The notes under the pieces were generated by a model. It saw only the letters and a list, made by a program, of their open reading frames with translations, searched no databases and was not told the DNA's origin. This document shows positions 17,584 through 25,203 of a stretch of DNA of 64,000 nt, one piece after another (position 1 is the stretch's first letter; each line of letters starts with the position of its first letter). Where the stretch lies: contig CAZUAQ010000019.1 in assembly GCA_964618455.1 (NCBI GenBank), positions 39,471 to 103,470 of the forward strand, in the 5' to 3' direction. Source of the DNA: CAZUAQ01 sp964618455. GTDB lineage: Bacteria; Planctomycetota; Phycisphaerae; UBA1845; PWPN01. A program made the position numbers and the translations under genes.

Positions 17584-17647
17584 CCCGGTTGTGATGGAAC
17601 GCCGGCCTAGGAGGAAGGGCAAGGCACTTGGTTCCACCACAACCGGG
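17584..17647. repeat. 17-base inverted repeat with 30-base loop (structured RNA or terminator)
   Basis: The left arm 17584-17600 and right arm 17631-17647 are complementary over 17 bases with one A/C position that becomes a G-U pair in one strand. The 30-base loop is purine-rich and itself contains GCCGGC and a GCC/GGC pair. On the minus strand a TTTT tract follows some ten bases beyond the stem, so it may end the amtB-glnK transcript, though it is not a classical terminator. Confidence 0.55.
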
Positions 17648-17830
17648 TCGCGGAGGAGGAAGCGAGATTAAGTCTGGTTCAGTGGAGTGTCACGATGCTC
17701 ACGCCCGGGGGAAAAGACCGCGCCAAGCGATTTCCGGCCGAGCGTTTCATCGTGTTCAACCTCCACATCATGGATAATTCGTTCGAATCGTATCCGTTCT
17801 GCTTGCAGCAGACGATACCGCTTGACGTCG

Positions 17831-18175
17831 TCAGATGGCGGTCTCGCCCGTTTCGCCGGTACGAATCCGGATGCACTGCTCGAGCGGAAGCACGAGAATC
17901 TTCCCGTCGCCCACATTGCCGCCTTCACTTCTCGCTGCGGCAGTGACCGCCTTGATCGTCGGCTCGACGAACGGTTCGTTCACGGCGATGAGCAACATGA
18001 CTTTGCGGAGCAGGGACACCTCGAAAGGCTGCCCGCGAAATTGTTCGGTCACGCCCATCTGCTGGCCGAAGCCCTGGGCGTCCAACACGGTCAAGCGGAA
18101 CACTTCCGCCTTGTTCAACTCTTCTTTGACGGCCGGCACGCAGTTGGGCCGGACAATGGCAACGATCAGTTTCAT
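17831..18175 (-). CDS. glnK: PII-family nitrogen signal protein with Phe at T-loop position 51
   Basis: A 114-residue PII protein, downstream of amtB as glnK genes usually are. It aligns without gaps to Escherichia coli GlnB/GlnK: the B-loop region EGGNVGDGKILVLPLE and the C-terminal RIRTGETGETAI are conserved, so ATP/ADP and 2-oxoglutarate binding is expected. In the T-loop, which plugs AmtB, both tyrosines are replaced: position 46 is Phe (EQFRG) and position 51, the uridylylated residue in proteobacteria, is also Phe (GQPFEV). It therefore cannot be modified by GlnD at that site. Regulation would depend on ligand binding alone. Confidence 0.95.
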   Translation of the reverse strand: MKLIVAIVRPNCVPAVKEELNKAEVFRLTVLDAQGFGQQMGVTEQFRGQPFEVSLLRKVMLLIAVNEPFVEPTIKAVTAAARSEGGNVGDGKILVLPLEQCIRIRTGETGETAI

Positions 18176-18285
18176 GGTTCATTTCCTTCATTTATCTTGA
18201 GCCCCGCTTCACTTCATCCCGGGACTTGCACCAAGCGAGATTTCAAACTTCGTTCGATACGTTTGACTCAAATCCGACCCGAGCC

Positions 18286-18316
18286 CGGCCCGCAGTCCCG
18301 AAGGACTGCGAGGCCG
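18286..18316 (-). promoter_or_regulatory. Intercistronic hairpin between amtB and glnK
   Basis: CGGCC (18286-18290) pairs with GGCCG (18312-18316). Inside, GCAGTCC (18292-18298) pairs with GGACTGC (18303-18309) around a CGAA tetraloop. It lies 20 bases after the amtB stop. There is no U-run on the minus strand, so a processing, stability or partial attenuation role is more likely than full termination. Confidence 0.5.
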
Positions 18317-18336
18317 AGCCGGTCCGGTGTGGTCGG

Positions 18337-19815
18337 TTAGTGAATCCGCAACGAGTAGTCCGGATAGGCCTCGGCACCGTGCTCGGTGATGTCCAGCCCT
18401 TCCAGTTCCTCGGTCTTCGTCGCACGCAGGCCGATGGTCACCTTGATGATCCCGAAGATCACCATCGCCGAGAGGAACGCCCACAGAGCGATGACGACAC
18501 TGCCCATGACCTGGACGCCGATATACTGACCGCGGGACATTAGTTCTCCCGTCTCGGCGTTGGCGGTTGGGAGATCCATGCCGAAGATACCGCACGCGAT
18601 GCAGCCCCAGAGGCCGCAGAGGCCGTGCACGGGGAACGCGCCCACTGGATCGTCGATCTTGATCTTGTCCAGGAGAATGGTACCGAGCACAACGATGACA
18701 CCGGCCACGATACCGATGAGAATGGCTGACTCCGGCGAGACCTGGTCGGTATTCGCCGTGACGCCGACGAGGCCACCGAGGATACCGTTCATGGCCATAC
18801 CGAGATCCGGCTTGCTGGTAATGGCCCACGTCAGGAACATCGCCGCCGAACATCCACCCGCTGCCGAGAGCAGCGTCGTCACGACGACCTGGCCGATGGC
18901 AATGGCTGAATCCGCGTCGTCCGTACCGTGGTACCCACCCAGGGTGGTCAACTCGCTGCCGGCGTTGAAGCCGAACCAGCCGAAGAACAGCACCAGCGTG
19001 CCGACGAATGCCAGCGACATGCTGTGGCCGGGAATCGGGGTACTCGAACCATCGCTCTTGAAACGTCCGATCCGGGGGCCGAGAAGAATGGCACCGGCCA
19101 ACGCCACGAAGCCACCGCAGCCGTGTACCACCATGCTACCCGCGAAGTCGGCGAATCCCGCCTGGGCGAGCCATCCGCCACCCCACTTCCAGTAACCGCT
19201 GATGGGATAGATCAGGCCCGTAATGAAGATCGTATAGATGAGGTAACTGCGGAACGCGGTGCGGCCCGCCATGGCTCCCGAGGCAATCGTCGCGGCCGCG
19301 GCAGCGAATACGACCTGGAAGAACCAGTCAGAGTAGTGCGAATAACCGGCGCCCGCCTCGGCGAAGGTCTCACCCTCGGCGGGAGCAAATCCACCGATAC
19401 CAAAGCCGTTGAAGCCGATCCAGCCGCCCTCTGTTCCATTGTACATGATGCTGAAGCCGATGAAGAAGAAGACGATGGCGCCCAGGCTGAAGTCCATCAC
19501 GTTCTTCATCAGTACGTTGACCGTATGCTTCTGTGGCAGGAAGCCTGCTTCGAGGCAGCCGAAGCCGAGCTGCATCATCATGACCAGCGCCCCGCAGAGA
19601 ATCAGCCAGACATTGTCCAACGCCCAGCCCACTTCTTCTGCTGCGGCTAGGGCTGCCTCCGGGGTAACCGGTTCGGCGGCTTCTTCCATTTCCGGCTCCG
19701 CCGCTGCCGGGGTCGTCTCTCCCTCCGGGGCGTCCTGCCCGTATGAGGCCGTTCCGAACCATGACATCAGGGCAAGCCCCAAAATGCCAAGCCAAGCGAT
19801 TTTCTTTAGGCTCAT
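18337..19815 (-). CDS. amtB: Ammonium transporter
   Basis: A 492-residue Amt/Rh-family channel. ATG 19815 follows GGAGG with a spacing of about nine bases. A signal peptide (to about ASYGQD) and an Ala/Glu/Pro-rich linker of about 40 residues precede the 11-helix core, which begins at ALDNVWLILCGALVMMMQLGFGCLEAG. The twin pore histidines are visible in SMVVHGCGGF and FPVHGLCGLWGC. The protein conducts ammonium/ammonia into the cell and is expected to be blocked by the PII protein encoded 161 bases downstream. The long 5' region contains nested inverted repeats that may regulate expression. Confidence 0.96.
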   Translation of the reverse strand: MSLKKIAWLGILGLALMSWFGTASYGQDAPEGETTPAAAEPEMEEAAEPVTPEAALAAAEEVGWALDNVWLILCGALVMMMQLGFGCLEAGFLPQKHTVNVLMKNVMDFSLGAIVFFFIGFSIMYNGTEGGWIGFNGFGIGGFAPAEGETFAEAGAGYSHYSDWFFQVVFAAAAATIASGAMAGRTAFRSYLIYTIFITGLIYPISGYWKWGGGWLAQAGFADFAGSMVVHGCGGFVALAGAILLGPRIGRFKSDGSSTPIPGHSMSLAFVGTLVLFFGWFGFNAGSELTTLGGYHGTDDADSAIAIGQVVVTTLLSAAGGCSAAMFLTWAITSKPDLGMAMNGILGGLVGVTANTDQVSPESAILIGIVAGVIVVLGTILLDKIKIDDPVGAFPVHGLCGLWGCIACGIFGMDLPTANAETGELMSRGQYIGVQVMGSVVIALWAFLSAMVIFGIIKVTIGLRATKTEELEGLDITEHGAEAYPDYSLRIH

Positions 19816-20232
19816 TTTTGCGATACCTCCGCTTTCTGTTTCCATCACACAGGACCTTTGATTAACAAGCGAGCAGACCATTGCTCAATTCGATTGCGTT
19901 ATTGTTGAGGAGACAGCACAGAAGGCTGTCTTGAGCAATACTTCAGCATGAAGGACCTTCGGTCACGATGCGTCGCCGAATATGGATGCAAAGGATATGC
20001 CAAAGCGATTTTTGCTAACGCAATCCTTGATTAATGCCGATCAGGGGGATTTATCACGTCCCATGGCAGGAAACGGGGTGCCGAGGAATTGTGCATGGCT
20101 GAATAATGCGGACCGACTGTGTTCAGGGATGCGGCAGCCAGAAGGATCGGGGCCCCCCGTTGCCGAGGCAATAGGCAAGATAGTGATCCTTGGAAAGGTG
20201 GGCCCTCTTTTTCCGAGTTTCCAAGGGGGAGA
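19816..20232. other. 417-base intergenic region upstream of amtB
   Basis: No gene is supported. The amtB-proximal part (19880-19939) contains nested inverted repeats. A sigma54 motif in the amtB orientation was looked for by eye and not found. The distal part, next to the end of the Nudix gene, shows nothing recognisable. Confidence 0.45.
19880..19939 (-). promoter_or_regulatory. Nested inverted repeats in the amtB leader
   Basis: The outer arms ATTGCTCAA (19880-19888) and TTGAGCAAT (19931-19939) are perfectly complementary. Inside the right part, AGACAGC (19911-19917) and GCTGTCT (19925-19931) form a seven-pair hairpin with a seven-base loop. In the amtB mRNA the two stems would stack with a 22-base single strand between them, 65-125 bases before the start codon. 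The same DNA could also be a protein-binding palindrome. Confidence 0.5.
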
Positions 20233-21069
20233 TCAGGCTTTCAAGGCGTGCTCAATCTCGTTGTACCAGCCTTCTCCATAGGCATAGCGGCCGTGGATAC
20301 ACAGCGCACTGATCGCGATGGGGGTCAGCCGCGTATGCGCTCGGATAAAGGGCAGGATGGCGTCGGGATCATTTTTCAGCGCCACCAGGGCGGTATGCTC
20401 GTCCTCGCGACCGGGAATGCGGTCGAAGTTCGCTTCGGTCTCCGAGAGCGATAAATCCAGCCAGGCGTCGAAGATCATTTCCGGCTGACGGATCGAGGCA
20501 TCGCGGGTCAATCCCAGGCAGAGGATGTCGCGAATGGGATCGATGGGCAGGTCGTCCAGAAAGAGTTCCTCCTCCAGTTCCCGTCGAATTCCGCCATAAA
20601 CGTCGATTTCACCATGGGGATTGCGGTCGTCGGGCTCGATGGCACCCCCGAACGTGTGCACGCAGCCCCGGTGGGAGGCCACCTGTTCGCTTCGACGTCC
20701 GAGAATCAGGTAGTCGTCGGTGGTGATCGCCAGGGCGGAGGTGCCGATCGGATTGCTGAACGCCTGCCATCCATACCCCTCGGCGAGATGCGGGTTGAGC
20801 ATGTTGGTGCCCATGAACCGGATGTAATCGGTCGGGCAGGTGTCCAGGACGAGCGTGCCACTCTGGACGTCCGCCGAAACGAGCCGAACGAGCGGGCCGT
20901 TGAAGAGCACCGTTCCCTGTTCGCGCGTCTGCCTGTAATACGAATCCCAGGTCTTTCGCGCCTCCCGTTCCAGTTCGTCACAGGGCGGAGGCTCGGATTC
21001 GGTCCATCGGATCCGAATCCGCTCGGGCGGAAACGGGCCGAATGCATCAAGTTCGAAAATACTCATCAT
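20233..21069 (-). CDS. Nudix-like hydrolase with an expanded Nudix box
   Basis: A 278-residue protein. A Nudix-type segment is visible: FGGAIEPDD, then after an eight- to nine-residue excess IDVYGGIRRELEEELFL. The catalytic helix REL-EEEL is well preserved but the spacing to the first Gly/Glu is longer than in the canonical GX5EX7REUXEEXGU box. Nudix enzymes cleave nucleoside diphosphates linked to another group; the substrate is unknown. Two adjacent ATGs (21069, 21066) begin the conserved-looking part; an upstream ATG at 21111 would add 14 residues. It ends a minus-strand pair with the DUF3891 gene, 58 bases apart. Confidence 0.6.
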   Translation of the reverse strand: MMSIFELDAFGPFPPERIRIRWTESEPPPCDELEREARKTWDSYYRQTREQGTVLFNGPLVRLVSADVQSGTLVLDTCPTDYIRFMGTNMLNPHLAEGYGWQAFSNPIGTSALAITTDDYLILGRRSEQVASHRGCVHTFGGAIEPDDRNPHGEIDVYGGIRRELEEELFLDDLPIDPIRDILCLGLTRDASIRQPEMIFDAWLDLSLSETEANFDRIPGREDEHTALVALKNDPDAILPFIRAHTRLTPIAISALCIHGRYAYGEGWYNEIEHALKA

Positions 21070-21127
21070 GGTGATCCCGATGAGGTCTTCGGCAAGGTGG
21101 CGGTGTGGCATTACCTGAAGGCGCGGC

Positions 21128-21982
21128 TCAATCTTCCAGGGGCAGAAGCGTGACTGTCAAGTGTTCGTCGGGGGCGCCCTCATAGACCCGTTGAAGATCC
21201 TGGTCCTTCCGATAAACCCCGTTCGGAATGCGGCGTACCGGCAGTACGTGTATGAATTCCTGCTGGGATAATGGCCACGGCGACCAGCGCAGTGTGCATT
21301 CGTCTTCCCATCGGCATGCGACTGAGCCGTTCGAACCGTGACTCCCGGCGGGCGCGCCTTGTTCCGGGGCATGATGGTCAGGCATCCATCGCCCGTGCCA
21401 GTTGTGCATGAATTCGGGCAGTTCCCGCGCGCAGAGGATCAGGGACATCCAGTCGACGGCGCGGAGGACATCAAAGTGGTAGAGCAGTTCGCGATCCTTG
21501 TCGCTGTGCGGATAGAGTCGACCGTTGTTGCCGCTGAGCGTGAGACCCAGGGTCGAGCGATAATCCGCCTGTCGATGTTTCTGGCAACGGACGAAGTCCT
21601 GGACGAGCAACTGCACGGCTTCAGGTTCGTCGTTCAGGGGAATCTGCTCAGCCAGTCGGCAGAAGTGCAGGCTGACCAGCAGACCGCCCATCGGTCCGCT
21701 TCGCGCCGCCGCCGCGGCCACGGAGGCCACCCACATTCGCACGTACGAGGCGATGGGCATTTCGAAGAAATCCGCCGGGTAGTGTTTGGGGTTCAGCGTG
21801 GGCTGCGAGTCGTGCAGCGACCATCCGGCATCGTGATGTTCAACTGCGGTGACGAAGAGATCCCGCGGCTTCGGGGAGGCAAATCGACCATTCCCCCACA
21901 GGTCGGCGAGTCGCCCGGCCAGGTGGGCATGGTCTTCCTGCGTAACGAGAAGGAGATCATCCGTGCGGCGACGTACGATCAT
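21128..21982 (-). CDS. DUF3891 family protein
   Basis: A 284-residue cytosolic protein. The features of DUF3891 are present: DLLLVTQEDHAHLAGRLADLWG at the N-terminus, EHHDAGW near residue 48, and later LYHFDVLRAVDWMSLILC. Conserved His and Asp residues (QEDHAHL, VEHHDAGW, LVSLHF) suggest an HD-like metal site, but no activity is established for the family. ATG 21982 is chosen for GGGGGAAG upstream; an in-frame start ten codons earlier has no site. It may share a transcript with the Nudix gene. Confidence 0.75.
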   Translation of the reverse strand: MIVRRRTDDLLLVTQEDHAHLAGRLADLWGNGRFASPKPRDLFVTAVEHHDAGWSLHDSQPTLNPKHYPADFFEMPIASYVRMWVASVAAAAARSGPMGGLLVSLHFCRLAEQIPLNDEPEAVQLLVQDFVRCQKHRQADYRSTLGLTLSGNNGRLYPHSDKDRELLYHFDVLRAVDWMSLILCARELPEFMHNWHGRWMPDHHAPEQGAPAGSHGSNGSVACRWEDECTLRWSPWPLSQQEFIHVLPVRRIPNGVYRKDQDLQRVYEGAPDEHLTVTLLPLED

Positions 21983-22231
21983 GAATCTTCCCCCGCGAGC
22001 CAGCTTACACAATGATCGACATGAGAACGATCAGGATCTGATGTTCTCAGCATACCCGCGCGGGCATGAAATTGCGACAACCAATTCGTTTTCGTCGGAT
22101 ATCTGCGATCGAGTCGATGGATTCGGAGCAGACCATGGCTGGAACGCTTCCCGCCGCCACGGTAAAATGAAGGGCTTGCTTGGTCGGGAATGTTCCTTAC
22201 CAAGATTGCGACGTGGTCCGGGAGTGGCATC

Positions 22232-22717
22232 ATGAACGACAGCATACAGACCGTGGTCGGTGACCTGAGATCCGACAACCAACGCTTTGCCATCGTCGTC
22301 GGCCGATTTAACGAGTTTGTTTCGTCGCGCCTGCTGAACGGTTGCCTCGATGCGCTGAACCGCCACGGGTGCCGGGAGGAGGCCGTGACCGTCGTGTGGG
22401 TTCCTGGCGCGTGGGAATTGCCTCTCGTTGCGCGGCGGCTGGCGGACCGTGGCGGTTGCGACGCCATCATCTGTCTCGGCTGTGTGTTGCGCGGTGATAC
22501 GCCGCATTTCGATTACGTGGCGGGCGAATCGGCCAAGGGCATCGCTCAGGCATCGATGGAGACCGGGGTGCCGATCATCTTCGGCGTCGTGACCGGTGAC
22601 ACGCTGGAGCAGGCTATTCAGCGTGCCGGCGCGAAGCACGGGAACAAGGGCGCGGATGCCGCCATCACCGCCATCGAAATGGCCAACGTGTACAAGGCCA
22701 TCGACGCGATGAAATGA
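22232..22717 (+). CDS. ribH: 6,7-dimethyl-8-ribityllumazine synthase
   Basis: A 161-residue lumazine synthase, which joins 5-amino-6-ribitylaminouracil to dihydroxybutanone phosphate in the penultimate step of riboflavin synthesis. The conserved blocks are RFNEFVSSRLLNGCLDAL, VPGAWELPLVA, CLGCVLRGDTPHFDYV (with the catalytic His) and GVVTGDTLEQAIQRAG. ATG 22232 follows GGGAG at seven bases; an upstream in-frame ATG at 22190 is less likely. Lumazine synthase is commonly next to nusB, which is the case here (111 bases downstream). Confidence 0.96.
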   Translation: MNDSIQTVVGDLRSDNQRFAIVVGRFNEFVSSRLLNGCLDALNRHGCREEAVTVVWVPGAWELPLVARRLADRGGCDAIICLGCVLRGDTPHFDYVAGESAKGIAQASMETGVPIIFGVVTGDTLEQAIQRAGAKHGNKGADAAITAIEMANVYKAIDAMK

Positions 22718-22828
22718 CAGGGATCCGGACACCTGCGCCTACGGCCCCGCATGATCCTTCCGAAAGAGGGATACGCCGATGGGGGTTCCGGTCTGAAGAC
22801 CCGGATTGACGACGATCGAATCATCATC

Positions 22829-23299
22829 ATGAAAACCACACGACATCACGCCCGCGAGATCGCCTTGCAGGCCTTGTTTCAACTGGATATCCAGAAGTCC
22901 GACAAGCGGTTTGAAATCGATCCGATTCTTGCGCCGATTCTGGAAGAGAACGCGCACCCGGAAAGCGCGGTGACGTATGCCCGGATTCTCATTCAAGGCG
23001 CGTGGGAGAAACACGATCGCTACGATGAGATGATCTCCGGCGTGTCGGTGCGGTGGGACCTGTCGCGCATGGCGGTGGTGGATCGCAACATCCTGCGTAT
23101 CGCGATCTACGAATTGATCGAGCAGCCGGAGATCCCCGTTCGTGTCGTGATCGATGAGGCCATCGAACTCGGCCGCGAGTTCGGCGAGGCGGAGACGCCG
23201 CAGTTCATCAACGGTGTGATCGACGCCCTCTGGAAGAATCATCCCGCCTGTCGCATCGCCCGCCCGGCGGAGGAACTGACATCCACGTCCAGATCGTGA
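22829..23299 (+). CDS. nusB: Transcription antitermination factor NusB
   Basis: A 156-residue all-helical RNA-binding protein that with NusE (S10) binds boxA in rRNA leaders. The start is set at the ATG that gives the conserved N-terminus TTRHHAREIALQALFQLD. Other family blocks are RWDLSRMAVVDRNILRIAIYEL and VIDEAIELGREFG, ending in FINGVIDALWK. The frame is open 26 codons further upstream without a better ribosome site. The gene lies between ribH and ftsY on the same strand, probably as one unit. Confidence 0.93.
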   Translation: MKTTRHHAREIALQALFQLDIQKSDKRFEIDPILAPILEENAHPESAVTYARILIQGAWEKHDRYDEMISGVSVRWDLSRMAVVDRNILRIAIYELIEQPEIPVRVVIDEAIELGREFGEAETPQFINGVIDALWKNHPACRIARPAEELTSTSRS

Positions 23300-23409
23300 A
23301 TAATGACGTCGCCCCGAGCGGCGGTAAGCCACGGCCGGAATCGTCGGGGCATCGTGAATCCTGACCCCATCGCCCCGAGAGGGTGGGGGGTTCGTTATGA
23401 GGTATCGCC

Positions 23410-24339
23410 ATGGGGCTGTTCGATCGTTTCAAGAAAGGGCTTGCCAAGACCCGCGCGAAAATCAGCCAGAGCTTTCGGTCCATCCTGCCGTTCGGCAAGA
23501 AGATCGATGATGCCGTCATCGACGAGCTCGAGGAGACGATGCTGGCCGACGACATGGGCCCGGCGACGACCGCCAAACTGATCGACGAGGTACGCACCGC
23601 CTACAAGTCCGGCAAGATCGCCGAGACGCAGGAGATCATTCCGTTTCTGAAATCGCAGATCGTCGGTTACTGGCCTGAATCGCAGCGGCAGCTCATTCGC
23701 GCCGAATCCGGTCCCACGGTGATTCTCGTCGTCGGGATCAACGGGTCGGGCAAGACGACCAGCGTAGCCAAACTCGCCAACCACCTGAAGAAGCAGGGCC
23801 ACAAGGTCATTCTCGGCGCCTGCGACACCTTCCGGGCGGCCGCGGTTGCGCAACTGACCGAGTGGGCCAGCCGCATCGATATCCAGATCGTCAAACATCA
23901 GCAGGATGCCGACCCGGGGGCGGTGGCGTACGATGCGTGTGAGGCGGCGACCTCTCGCGGCGTGGACTATCTGATCGTGGACACCGCCGGGCGGCTGCAC
24001 ACGCAGGATAACCTCATGCGCGAACTGTCCAAGATTCAGAAGGTCGTCGAGAAGAAGATCCCCGGGGCGCCGCATGAAGTGCTGTTGATCCTCGATTCCA
24101 CCATCGGGCAGAACGCGATCAACCAGGCGAAGATGTTCAGCCAGCACGTGAACGTGTCGGGCCTGTTTCTCGCCAAGTTGGACGGCTCCGCCAAGGGCGG
24201 CATCGTCGTCGGCATCCGCGACCAGATCGACATCCCGGTCAAGTTCGTCGGCCTCGGCGAGACACCCGACGACATCGAGCCTTTCGACCCCGAGAGTTTC
24301 GTCGAAGCGCTCTTTTCCGAACCGGAGCCGCAAGGCTGA
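23410..24339 (+). CDS. ftsY: Signal recognition particle receptor FtsY
   Basis: A 309-residue SRP-family GTPase that docks SRP-bound ribosomes at the membrane. The ATG at 23410 follows GAGGT. The short N domain (residues 1-95) lacks the long acidic A domain of Escherichia coli FtsY, as in many bacteria. The NG core contains P-loop GINGSGKTTSVAKLA, DTFRAAAVAQLTEW, DTAGRLHTQDNLM, the TKLD-equivalent AKLDGSAKGG and the closing GLGETPDDIEPFD. All GTPase motifs are intact. Confidence 0.97.
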   Translation: MGLFDRFKKGLAKTRAKISQSFRSILPFGKKIDDAVIDELEETMLADDMGPATTAKLIDEVRTAYKSGKIAETQEIIPFLKSQIVGYWPESQRQLIRAESGPTVILVVGINGSGKTTSVAKLANHLKKQGHKVILGACDTFRAAAVAQLTEWASRIDIQIVKHQQDADPGAVAYDACEAATSRGVDYLIVDTAGRLHTQDNLMRELSKIQKVVEKKIPGAPHEVLLILDSTIGQNAINQAKMFSQHVNVSGLFLAKLDGSAKGGIVVGIRDQIDIPVKFVGLGETPDDIEPFDPESFVEALFSEPEPQG

Positions 24340-24410
24340 AGGAACCCGGACAACCTTGATTGCGATATCCCCACTAATGACGCCGTGTACTTCTCAGCCC
24401 ACCCGTCATC

Positions 24411-25019
24411 TTAGAAAACAATGAAGTCCGCCTCGAAATCGCCTCCGGCCGTGCCGTCGTCATCACCATCGAGTGTCACGCTGCCCGAGCTGGTGATCGG
24501 GTTGCTGCCGGAGCCCCGCAGTGTGAGCGAGAAGATGGCTTCGAGGTCGGTCTGCACGCGGGTCAGGTTGAAAACGGTGTCCTGACTGGTGATGACGATC
24601 TCGTCGGTCGTGGCACCGGCGGTGATCGTGATCGGAGCGTTGCTGTTTTCGGTGGTCTCGAGAACGACGTTCGTCTGGGCGATCAGCGAGGTCATGTCGA
24701 CGGCATCGCTGAAGCGGACGGTGATCTGGATGTGGTTGGTGGCGGTCAATTCCCACGCGTAGAACTGGTCGCCGTAGCCCGGGATCTCCTGCTGCACGGG
24801 GGCTTCGACGGTGAAGGCGGTTGTTGTGCCTCCATCGGAACCGTTCCCGGTATCGCCGTTCGAGCCGTTATCCGAATCACCGTTGGACCCATCACCCGGA
24901 TCCCCGGGCGTTCCCGGTGTGCCGTCCGGAGGGACGCAAGCCGGCGGTACGAGCATCATCATTCCCAGCGCGAGCCACATTACGATCTGGCGGATGTCTG
25001 AAGTTTTCTGTTTCTTCAT
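24411..25019 (-). CDS. Putative lipoprotein with one Ig-like domain
   Basis: A 202-residue exported protein. The N-terminus is basic then hydrophobic (MWLALGMMMLVPPAC) and ends in a Cys that may be lipidated, although the -3 position is Pro and the lipobox is imperfect. A Gly/Asn/Asp/Ser-rich spacer of about 40 residues follows. The rest resembles an SbsA-type Ig-like domain (VRFSDAVDMTSLIAQTNVV), a fold found in bacterial surface proteins. No enzyme motif is visible. ATG 25019 is preceded by GGGGG. It is transcribed away from the neighbouring large secreted protein's 3' end. Confidence 0.65.
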   Translation of the reverse strand: MKKQKTSDIRQIVMWLALGMMMLVPPACVPPDGTPGTPGDPGDGSNGDSDNGSNGDTGNGSDGGTTTAFTVEAPVQQEIPGYGDQFYAWELTATNHIQITVRFSDAVDMTSLIAQTNVVLETTENSNAPITITAGATTDEIVITSQDTVFNLTRVQTDLEAIFSLTLRGSGSNPITSSGSVTLDGDDDGTAGGDFEADFIVF

Positions 25020-25203
25020 GATGAAGTGCCCCCGGCTTCAGGTTGTTCGATGGACCAGGACATGGGTGCGTTCAGGTCGTCGCGGCAGACCTACGATGAA
25101 CGGTTCCTCATCACTCACCATACCTTCGAGTCAAGACCATCGCCAGAAAAAGGTTTGTGGAATCTGAGACGCTACCACTGCGGGCCGTCAGCCAGCCATC
25201 ATC

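Larger units (their letters stand above)
17362..17830. other. 469-base intergenic region between glnK and ftsK
   Basis: No conventional gene is supported. The region holds a putative ftsK promoter (17416-17445), a long inverted repeat (17584-17647), and on the minus strand a 23-codon open frame (17679-17750) that starts with ATG nine bases after a perfect GGAGG (17760-17764). The short frame is just downstream of glnK and could be a co-transcribed peptide, but there is no other support for it. Confidence 0.4.
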
